Part shown: positions 10,901 through 19,891 of the stretch, piece by piece
How positions within the stretch are numbered: the first letter of the stretch is position 1
Layout: each line of letters starts with the position of its first letter
Assembly (NCBI RefSeq): GCF_001039355.2
Contig: NW_019775675.1
Span: forward strand, 166,489 to 209,157
Origin: Lingula anatina
Lineage: Eukaryota > Brachiopoda > Lingulata > Lingulida > Lingulidae
Direction: 5' to 3'
DNA length: 42,669 bases
The notes under the pieces: generated by a model
Seen by the model: the letters and a program-made list of their open reading frames with translations, nothing else
What the model was told of the DNA's origin: nothing
The model's database searches: none
Position numbers and translations under genes: made by a program

Positions 10901-13506
10901 ATATCACACTCCGAGAGGATGAACTCAATGCCACTGTCATTGATGTAGGTTCCCACTGCTCCATAAAATGCAAGCTCAGTGTGGAAGTTGCCAAGCATAA
11001 TCAGCAGCTTGTCAAATAATGGTGCATCAAGGGACTGGATAGAGTACGCCTTTAAAGCAATTGCCAAGTCATATGTGACCACAGCATAATCTTGGCCAGT
11101 TTCTTTTGCAATATTCATTGTTCTCAGCATTGTTTCCCTCACCACATCGTTGTTTGTAGGGGACTTAAGTATAGGATCCATGTAGCATATTTTTTGCACT
11201 GGCAAGGGATCTGTGATGAAACTGCTCATGAATCCTGCATTTAGAGGTACTCCACTGTTCTCACCGAGCTTCCAGAACCATAGGAAATCGAGTGGGGTAA
11301 GGAGGGCTGAATATTGGTTTGTGTCCAGGGATTTGTACTGGATGGAGAGAGAATAAACTGGGCTCTGTTAAGGGGCTTTCTATATGGTTGGATATTATGC
11401 TGATAACCTTCAAAATTGCGCCTGGTTCTCCCTTCTCTAAAATTCATTATGCTAGTGCTTTGGAAATTGCCATCTTGAAGGATATTTTGGTAGGTATGTC
11501 CCACAGTGGCATGTAGGGTCTCCTTACCGTCTAAGGTTTCCACATGAGCATCATTGTTGTCCCAGACACTAGCTGTCGCAAGATTAGGTTTCAGTTGGAT
11601 TCCGTATGGGGCGTCACTGCCTTCAACCTGGACAGAGTATGCGAATTCCGTTTCCAGGCCCTTTGCCTCAATGTAACTAATAGAGTGGCCCAACCTATTG
11701 AGGATCTGGATTGCTAGTTTAGACCCAGTTTAAGATAAAAATCCAAGACCCATAGCTACATGTTTCCAAGGCTTTACAGTGGCCCTCGACACATTAAAGA
11801 TAACATCAGAGGCCAAGGCATTTACTTTCCTGTCCAGCACTTCCCTATTGTTTTGTTCATATGTGCCACCAAGGAGAAATCTGAAAAATAAATGTAGCTG
11901 GTCAGGTATCTGTGGGGAACATTCTTTTAGGTTCTGTACTGTAGCTGGATGTGGGGTCTTACTTTTGGGGAGTTGCGTAACAAGTGATCTTAAGTGTAGT
12001 GCTGCCCATTTTAACTCACATCTTCTTCATTCTTCTCGGAGTTTGTATACAAACGAACCCTTGCCTCTTCTTCTGTCATATCATTACTGAAGACAAAGTT
12101 ACCACTGCGTTGATCTGCTAATTTTACTAACACCTTGTCACTCAGCTGTTCTTTTATCTTTCTTGTCAGATGTCGCATGGCATAGTCTTCAATGTCTCCT
12201 CCTTCTCCTCCTGCAGTGATATATTCTTCTATGTACAGTGTTAGTAAATGACTAATCAATAAAGGGGTTTCTTTGAGCACAACTTCATTTTCAATATAAT
12301 ACTTGATACAATCAAATGCTTTCTTATGGAATGCCTGAGGTGCACTTATAGCAGCAGTCTTTTCAAAACAATCAGTCTCTCGTAGGAATTCGACTCTGCA
12401 TGATTTGTGATATTCTGCCTCTTTTGCCCTAAGATCCACACCACTTAGTACAAGGCTTTTGAAGGCTTCATTTTTAGAAAATTTGGCTCGCTGTAAAATA
12501 GATTCACATCCATCTGATGTTGATATCCTAAGGCTTCGTTCACATGCAATGTCTATTTTCTAAATTCTATTTTCTATTTGCGGCATGTCTTATGATCACG
12601 GTCTGTGCACTGAATATCCCGCCGCGTAATTACTGGCAGCGCGAGCCAGTTACTATAAGTTACAATAAGTAACTGGCTCGCGCTGCCAGTAATTACGCGG
12701 CGGGATATTCAGTGCACAGACCGTGATCATAAGACATACCGAAAATAGAAAATAGAAAATAGACATTGCATGTGAACGAAGCCTAAGTCTTGGTTCTTCT
12801 TTTCCCCTTCTCTTTTTACGTGCCTTTCCACAAAAAATGCATGTGCCTTTTAGAAGACCCTGGTCATCTGATTTTGGCATTGTACTCAAGCTTCTTGTCT
12901 CAATGTGTGCTGTTTTGTTGGGAGGCTCCGAAGAGGGTAGTGGTTCTTTGGGTCTCTTAACTGCTGTATATAGCATGATGGGTGATATGGAAAAGAAGTT
13001 TCCTGACTTACCAAAATGCTTTGTGTGACTCTGTGGTAAATGTCTGCTTTTCGTTCTTTGTGTGAGTTTGCAGCTCTCTCAATGCTTAAAAATGTCTGGT
13101 CATTCGACATTTTCATTTTGTCATCCTCCTCTTTGTCTTGAGAACAAAAAATGCATTTCGGTTGAGAATGCATGTCATCAGTTTTCTGAAATGTGATAAA
13201 GAAAATTTTCTATAGAAACAAAAAAAAAACATATTGCTACTGAAAAAATACAGATATTATTAATTTTTAGAAAACATTATACCAAATTGTTTGTTTACAT
13301 CTTCATAATAACATTAATGAACATCATGAATGATCACTTGTTTTGACTATTTAATGTAGAAAAGATGAAACTAAAAACACATACCTCCATATTACTATCA
13401 ACAGGCATGTTAAGTTGTGCACCAAACATAAGCTCTTGTGTGCTTTCATTTTCAGAACCTAAAGATCTTTCTTCAGATTCCATTATGAAATTTATAACTT
13501 CTTTAT
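7962..13506 (-). pseudogene. Broken copy of a multicopy, probably mobile-element-derived gene: twin CxxC/HxxC zinc modules and FEN1/PIN-like motifs
   Basis: Exon-like blocks (minus): 13385-13506, 12020-13185 (interrupted), 8884-11880, 8465-8681, 7962-8345, about 1,500 codons. The N-terminus has two modules, each CIFC then a YHxSC motif. The middle carries LTPKH/GHSISY-like and LGNFHT...AEGS...KFYNR motifs that I associate with a large uncharacterised invertebrate and fish family. The C-terminal part has EEAD (about 9167), SDTD (about 9101) and GCD (about 8912), spaced like the acidic motifs of FEN1/PIN nucleases. The tail is rich in Asp/Glu. Lesions: a TA slip at 12967-12972, the foldback at 12532-12783, a phase mismatch at the 12020/11880 intron, a TAA at 11730-11732, a frameshift near 11235, and another at a T7 run (9874-9880). 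Splice sites GT/AG are otherwise intact. A 5' exon near 14151 is possible but unproven. The nuclease role is inferred; the host mobile element is unidentified. Confidence 0.7.
12532..12783. mobile_element. 252-bp foldback MITE with TAA target-site duplication (PIF/Harbinger-like)
   Basis: Two arms of about 120 bp are near-perfect reverse complements, from GGCTTCGTTCACATGC at the left to its complement ending at 12783. The loop is only a few bases around 12653-12660. It is flanked by TAA at 12529-12531 and again at 12784-12786. A 3-bp TWA target duplication is the PIF/Harbinger hallmark. Removing the element plus one TAA restores the reading frame of the surrounding minus-strand gene exactly, which fixes its boundaries. 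It has no coding capacity. Few mismatches between the arms suggest a recent insertion. Confidence 0.88.
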
Positions 13507-14241
13507 CTGGAAAAATATGTGAAACATTCTGTCACATTTTGTCTGGACTTTTATATAATGATGCTGCAATTAACAATATTTTATTCATTTTTAACTTGTT
13601 CATCTGCATGTTAAGTTATATAGAAATTCTATGTAACAATTGCCGATGGGGACAAGATAAGTTCAAGCCATGTGGCATTTTCAATACAAAGAGGTTGGCA
13701 AATTTCAATCTTGTTTTCATAAATATAAGCCTTTAATATAAGAAAAATATTTTTACCTTGGTTGCCTGATATCCTTGGCTATCTGGTTTATGTGAAAGTA
13801 ATCTTAGATGAATACTTTTGACTCCATAAATACATGGATTGTTTTAAGGGCTAGAATTGCCTCTACCCTTCTGTTTCTAACCTTGATAAGTGTTTGATGA
13901 TTCTTTAATTACCACTCAAAGTGGGTCAAGCTGAAATTCTCGGAATTCTCATCAGCTGGCTTGTCTCTGACCCGTGTCACATTACATAAACAAAGCTGAA
14001 CTAAGCTGACATTGACAAAAATGTTATGATCATTGTATCAGGCCTTTTTAAACTTCTACCCCGACAGGGTTAGTAGATGTATAAGTTTAATTATAATTAA
14101 ATAGAATGATTTGACAAATAATTAGGTTATTCATACTTACCTTTCTTAAGGATACGAATATCCAAACGGTGTAGATTTTGCAATTGTCCTCTTCTTTTAT
14201 GTTACAATGCTTGCTTAAAAGCCGATATACTTTTGCACACG
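13507..14241. other. Non-coding stretch upstream of the element gene
   Basis: On the minus strand a strong donor (AAAG|GTAAGT at about 14151-14146) follows a short open segment (about 14151-14200). This joins in phase with the 13385-13506 block and reads LHRLDIRILKK before the junction. It could be an upstream exon of the pseudogene, but a stop lies close upstream and no start was found. Otherwise nothing recognisable. Confidence 0.3.
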
Positions 14242-15000
14242 AGCCACCTATAACCATCAGGGGTGTGGCATTTGGGTGTGTCTGCTGGGTAGTACCCACC
14301 ACTAAATTTGTCTAGCAGTGGTCAGTACTATATCCTAGAACTCTTCTGAACATTGTCCAGCTTGTTTTGAAAGAGTTACATTACTGGTACCGCTAGCTGT
14401 ACATTAGGGTGTGGCTCTTTGGGCGTGTCTGCCGGCCACTACCCACCATGTAAATTGTCTGTCGTTGGTCATTTTATCTTCCTGGGACTCTAAGGAACAT
14501 TTTCCAGTTCTTTTTTCAGGGTTAACTTTTGGGGCATGCTAGCTGTACATTAGGGGTGTGGCTCTTTGGGTGTGTCTGCCGGGCACTACCCACCACTTAA
14601 ATTGTCTGTCGTTGGTCATTTTATCTTCCTGGGACTCTAAAGAACATTTTCCAGTTATTTTCTAAGGGTTAACTTTTAGGGCAAGCTAGCTGTACATTAG
14701 GGGTGTGGCTCTTTGGGTGTGTCTGCCGGGCACTACCCACCACTTAAATTGTCTGTCGTTGGTCATTTTACCTCCCTGGGACTCTAAGGAACATTTTCCA
14801 GTTATTTTATAAGGGTTAACTTTTAGGTCCTGCTAGCCGGATTTCCACCCCCTATAAATCAGGGTCTGCCGGCCACACCCCACCACTCAATTTGTCTGTC
14901 AGTATCCGTTTGGAATACCTGAGGCCATGCTGGAGGACCCCCAATGGGTTTCTTAGGGTTCCCCTAAAAAGTCCTGCTAGCTGGATTTGAGGGGTCTATG
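14242..15000. repeat. Tandem array, about five copies of a 147-bp unit
   Basis: The landmark GCTAGC(T/C)G recurs at 14392, 14538, 14685, 14832 and 14976, giving spacings of 146, 147, 147 and 144. Each unit carries GGGTGTGGCTCTTTGGGTGT, a CCCACCAC block, AATTGTCTGTCGTTGGTC and a CTGGGACTCTAA block. The two central units are nearly identical; the outer units diverge. A partial first unit begins near 14242. The array lies between the element pseudogene and SGSH. Confidence 0.88.
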
Positions 15001-15946
15001 TTTTGGACCCCCCTGACCACACCCACCACCGGAAACACGGCAGACTCCCATTTTCATATATAGGTAACCATGTAGGTCATTGCCAGGAACATGAAAATTG
15101 GTGATCTTTCCGGGCATACTCAACCCTCTGGGATCCCGGACTAAAAGACAAACATTGGAGAAACTCATATGCCTGCCACTTGGCAAAACCCATGCCCAGA
15201 CGTTGCCCCTGTGAGAGTTAATGCAATCAACAAACCATTCACACAACTGTGTGAACACATTTGTCGTACAGTGTACAGTCCATGTGGCATGTTAATGTAG
15301 TCTTCAAACTTCAAGCATAATATTGTAGTCTTCAAGCATAATATTGCTCAAATGTACATACTAAAGTAGCAGAATAGATTCCATCAATCTTTGTCACTTT
15401 TTCAGCAAGAATGTTGTACAATTATTGTGTAATGGTACATATTGCAGTACAGACTGTTGTAAAAAGATCTGTTCTGTCAATATTTATTTTCAATAATCTC
15501 TTTATGTTTGCATAGTATGAAAATTTTGCAACTACAAATGCTTTTTTATCTGTAATAAATCCTAGAATAAGTTTGAGTCACTATTAGTTATCTTGAAATA
15601 GTTGTATATGGTTTCTTTTAAATTTGTGCTAAGATGGGGTTTATGATATGATATAAATATATAATACAATAAATGCAATAGTATAAATTTTGACATATAT
15701 ATGAATATGTATACGTATACATAAAAACTGCATTCTGCACTAGCAACATCTTTTTCTGCTTTGTGTCTGTACATTTGACAGCTTTGCTGCCTTGTTTTCT
15801 GTTTAAAAAAATCCTGAGGAGTCCTTTTGATTTCAGTAATATAAAATTTATCTTAAAACAGTTCAAAAAAGTTCTAATAAAATATAATACAATAAATACA
15901 GTGGCATGAATGCTGACTGTAAATAAACCAGTTAAGTCTAATGAGT
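15001..15946. other. AT-rich flank between the 147-bp array and SGSH
   Basis: Includes a small palindrome (TTCACAC-AACT-GTGTGAA near 15238), a TA-rich tract at 15640-15720 and one copy of a 33-bp dispersed repeat (15764-15796). The SGSH 3' UTR must run through part of it. No coding segment is evident. Confidence 0.5.
15764..15796. repeat. 33-bp dispersed repeat, copy 1
   Basis: TGTCTGTACATTTGACAGCT followed by TTGCTGCCTTGTT is identical to 21078-21110 inside VPS72 intron 2. The similarity extends weakly to the left (TCTGCTTT). Flanks are otherwise unrelated, so this is a shared repeat fragment rather than a local duplication. Confidence 0.75.
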
Positions 15947-18900
15947 CTACAGTCCATTATCCAGTGATAAACACTGAGGGGCGGATTGATAATGTCCACT
16001 GTCTTCTAACACACCGTGTGGGGCACATATCCAGGGATCTGCTGTCTGGTTCTGCCACCAGGACAACTGATGTCTCATTTCTTTAAATACTGAAGAAGTC
16101 TGTGGATCTTTGGCCAAGTTGTGCAACTCTCTTGGATCATTCACAATGTTGTAAAGCTCCCATTCAGCTCTGTAGTAATACTGTTTTAATGACTTAAACC
16201 AGTGGGTATCCTTACCCACCCTAGTCCTGTTTAATAAATCTTGAAATGATGGAGAAACATAAAAATCCTGATCTATCGGAAAAGGCATCTTGTAATTTAT
16301 ATTATGAATTAGTTTGTAGTTTCTATTTCTTATCACTCGCATTGGATAATACATGGTCACTTCGTGTAAGTTGTGACTAGCATACACTGTGTCCCAGCCC
16401 TTGATTGGTTCAGCCTCCATCACCGGGAGCAGAGACTGTCCAGTCAGCTGGGTCCTTTCTTTGTGGTGGAATATACTGTAATTTGGGTATTGGAGACCAT
16501 ACCAGTCTAGTGTTGTGGGGACTATATCTGTCAGGCTGACCATTGCCTCTGAAACCTGGAGGTAAATTTTTAGGAGGTCAATAACTTCTTCACTTTGTCC
16601 CATTTAATCAAAAATGTATTAAATGTACTCAAAAGTTTTATTATTAATTTGTGTGAATCTATACGAAATCCACTGGTAAATCTTGCATGCATCATCTCAA
16701 ACTGTACTGATGTTTTTAAGAGCATTACAGTTTACATGTAGTTAGCATCATTTTCAAGTCATAAGATACCAACCATAGAATACATTTTTCTCACACAATT
16801 GGACATAAATAATTGTCCCCTGTGGTCTTAAACATTAGGCTGCACATAGTAAGAACATTTGTCAATTTAAAATTCATGAAGTAATTTTCTATCTTATTCA
16901 CTTACCTGTCCCCATCTCCTGCTATGATGTGGTGAAGACACCAGCATGGGTTCCGTCATGCCAGAGTCATACAGATTGGTCCTGCCATTGGGAAATGGGA
17001 TGCCATTATCTGAGCTGTATATTACCAATGTGTTATCACCAAATCCAGCAGATGTCAGCTCCTTCATGATAAGACCAATACCTAATTTTTTAAAATAAAA
17101 GTGGTATTCAAAAAGTAGTAATATTATTCTTAATGTCTCCTCAATCTATACTTAATCACTAGAAATTGAAAAAAGAATCAATAAAGGACAAACAAGTATG
17201 ATGTTCAAAATTTGTCCGATGACAACCGCATTTATTGCACATGTAATGAAAGCCAAATTTAAAAATTAGAGCAGACGTCAGCTCCTTCATGATAAAACCA
17301 ATACCTTATTTAAAAATAAAAGTGCTTCTCTAAATAGTTATAACGTTATCCTATACTGTGCAGACTAGTCCTAGTGCACAAGTACTTTTGCTTATCATTC
17401 CTAAATAAGACATCAAACATAGGTTTACATTTCCCTTTCTAATTACATGAATATTTTAATACAGCTGTCAACTGACCTTGGTCCATCCTACTAATGGTGG
17501 TGTACTGGGCAGCTATGTCCTGCCTGGCAGCTGGGGTGTCTTGTACGAAGGGAGGGACAATGACTTGGTCAGGGTCATACTTGACAGGAGTCCAGTCTGG
17601 AATGACACCCATGCCTGCTTGACCATTGCCATACTTCTCACAGAATGGTCCAAACTGGGGACTAGTGTGACCACAACGATGTGGATCATGGAAACCAATG
17701 TATAGGAAGAAAGGTCTGGAGACAAAAGATAAACAATTTTTCTTTACAGATCAGCAATTTGTTTATGCCACTATCTTGTGAACATACTTACAGTTTTTTT
17801 CTTTTTTTGAAAAGAATGCCTTTGATTGCAAAAAGACATTCCATGGTAAATTCGGTTTCAGCCAATAAATTGTAATATTTCTGAGTCGAAACAATGAGAA
17901 TTTGGCTAAAGTTTTAAAAGACAATCTCTGACGTTTCCCTTCTAACAGATATCTTCTTCACTTCATATCCCAAGGCAAAGAGAACAAGTAAGCAATGGCA
18001 CCTCACCTGTTAACTATCTTTTACTGACTTGTTAACTAAATAAAAGGGGAAGGTGCATGTAGATGAATTAAATCATAATAAAGACATTTCGTTTACTTCC
18101 ATACTCAGGACTCACCAACCTGTCATCCTTCTGAGTAAGAAACTCTCTCACAAGGAGTTTGATGTGTGTGATGTTCCTCCCCACCTGGTTGATGCTGTTG
18201 TTCATTTCTGTTCTCTCAAAATCGAAGGGATAAACTGATTCTGGAGCAACATGTTTCTTTCCAATGATACCTAAAATTGTGACAAAAATCTTTTAATGTC
18301 AGAACATGTACATGTACACCTTCGCTTAATATTTTATATATTAATGCCTGTAAATTCAAAGTACTAGATATAATGTATAAAAAATACTTATGTATAAAAA
18401 TATATAAAAAAGTAAAGTTTAGTTGGCAAATACAGTATAGAGGATGATTAGCACTTGGCTTAAATCTACTGAGCTAAAATGATCAAGACCAAGCTTTTTA
18501 CTTGAGAATATTGTATACTAGTACTTTGTGTTTAATACACTTGCACAAAATACATAAGTTTTTACCTGTTCTTATCCCAGACTGCCTTAAGATCAGAGGC
18601 AGACTCTTCACTCCATCAAAGGAGTGGAAGTGGTGGACACCATGCTGAAGGCCATACATGCCATTTTGATGCTGTGGAAGTCCAGTCAATATGGAAGACC
18701 TAGCACAGTACAAAACAATGTTTACATAGTTTTATTATAAATTTCATATACAGGGTACATGTATAAAGAGTGTGTGCGTGTGTGTGTGTGTGAGAGAGAG
18801 AGTTAATTATAGTAAGTTCACAATGCAGAGGACTATTAAGTTCTGCTGGGGCATCAAATACAGCGTAAAATATTTGTACAATAATATATCGGTATTAAAC

Positions 18901-19294
18901 ACTTGTACTAGTACCTGCTTGGTGAACAACTGCTCACAGAAGTGAAAGCTTTTTGGAAGATCACACTTCGTTGGGCTAGGCGGTTTAGGTTGGGAGTCTT
19001 GCATACTGTGTTGTTGTAGATTTGTGACTCAAAGCCTGCATCATCAGCTGAAATTAATTTTATAGATTATTCATTCTGGTTTGGGGGCAAGTCTTCATGC
19101 AGTCTGCTGGTTCAGACTGACAACAATATTCATGCCTGTCATTTATTTGTATGTGAAATTGTCACTTCAATTACCACATTTAATTGGTGACTGATTAACT
19201 CACCAATGATAAGCAAAATGTTTTTCTTGGAGTCAACAGTGGAAATTACGGTGACATGGAGGAGAAATATCAACAAGCTTTTTCCATCTGTCAT
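15947..19294 (-). CDS. SGSH: SGSH, N-sulfoglucosamine sulfohydrolase (complete, 7 coding exons)
   Basis: Lysosomal sulfatase that removes N-linked sulfate from glucosamine at the non-reducing end of heparan sulfate. Exons (minus): 19204-19294, 18915-19047, 18566-18699, 18120-18270, 17477-17715, 16906-17081, 15947-16555. All introns are GT-AG and in phase. The product is 510 aa; human is 502. The start 19294 gives a hydrophobic signal peptide ([13 protein letters not shown]). The metal-binding DD pair is at 32-33. The sulfatase signature CSPSR is at 71-75, with Cys71 the predicted formylglycine precursor. [12 protein letters not shown] and [11 protein letters not shown] follow, then [16 protein letters not shown]. 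The C-terminal [20 protein letters not shown] block is nearly identical to the vertebrate sequence. There is nothing to suggest loss of activity. The gene starts head-to-head with VPS72. Confidence 0.96.
17271..17345 (-). repeat. Partial duplicate of the 5' edge of SGSH exon 6 within the upstream intron
   Basis: Positions 17271-17345 repeat 17048-17122 at an offset of 223 bp. The core GTCAGCTCCTTCATGATAA and the following ACCAATACC are shared, and the AAAATAAAAGTG stretch beyond the splice site is also shared. On the minus strand the copy keeps an acceptor-type AG in front of GTATTGG, the same bases that begin exon 6, and about 34 bp of exon. It continues into unrelated sequence with no obvious donor. 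Confidence 0.85.
18767..18803. repeat. (GT)n then (GA)n microsatellite in an SGSH intron
   Basis: A GTGTGTGCGTGTGTGTG run passes into GAGAGAGAGAG. Simple repeat in the intron between SGSH exons 2 and 3, not expected to affect coding. Confidence 0.85.
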
Positions 19295-19873
19295 CTTCCT
19301 TTCGTTTTTCCATGGGTCTCGTTTCTTAGAAAAGAAACACAAATGACTAAAATTCACCTTGATTTAAATCGAGGCTCCATATTGGAGAGCAAAGATGAGA
19401 CTGGATTTACCCACAATTCTATCTGAGCAAGCTACTAGTTCCGGTGGAGGGAAATCACGCTTTCTTTAGCTCGACAAGTAAGTTTATCTTGTTTTAAAAG
19501 TCTTTCAACTGAAATCAGATAAAGATGATAATATTTCACCATAAGCGACACAATTATACTCATTTCAATTAAAAAACAGTTCTAGTAGAACTTCCCTATT
19601 AGCTCTTGCACTCCAAAAACTTGGCAAGACTTGTGAAAACTACCCGTTTTTCGAAATTTCGGCCTTAAAAAATGCTGTGGTTAGTACCTTGCAGGTAAGG
19701 CCGAAACTGATGTAAGTGAAGGCTGTGAGTGTGATGTTTAACTCGTCAAGCTTTCATGGGATTCTGACGATCTCCTGAAGCCAGGATCTGTACAAAGTTG
19801 TATGAATATATCAGGCTTTACTAGTAGTCATTAGTATTAGTACATGCAGTTACAATGTTAATTTCTTTTACAG
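19295..19873. promoter_or_regulatory. Shared divergent promoter region of SGSH and VPS72, plus VPS72 5' UTR intron
   Basis: The SGSH start codon (19294, minus) and the VPS72 start codon (19892, plus) face away from each other about 600 bp apart. The VPS72 coding exon begins after an acceptor at 19871-19873, so a 5' UTR exon lies upstream, probably ending at a donor such as CAAG|TAAGT or AAG|GTAAGG in 19440-19700. A TTCCGG (ETS-type core) is at about 19439. The transcription start sites must therefore be very close, consistent with a bidirectional promoter. Position-based inference. Confidence 0.5.
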
Positions 19874-19891
19874 AGACATCTAATAAAAAGG

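Noticed and set aside
12653-12976. Treating the foldback inside the element gene as an intron
   Set aside because: Its ends are not GT-AG in the coding orientation, and the flanking TAA repeats plus exact frame restoration fit insertion better.
14151-14302. Possible coding exon with a strong minus-strand donor
   Set aside because: The phase that joins the next block has an early stop upstream and no start codon; kept only as a tentative note.
15238-15255. Small palindrome TTCACAC-AACT-GTGTGAA
   Set aside because: Seven-base arms occur by chance in a region of this size; no associated element.
14977-15258. 93-residue minus-strand open frame
   Set aside because: Its end overlaps the 147-bp array and it has no recognisable domain.
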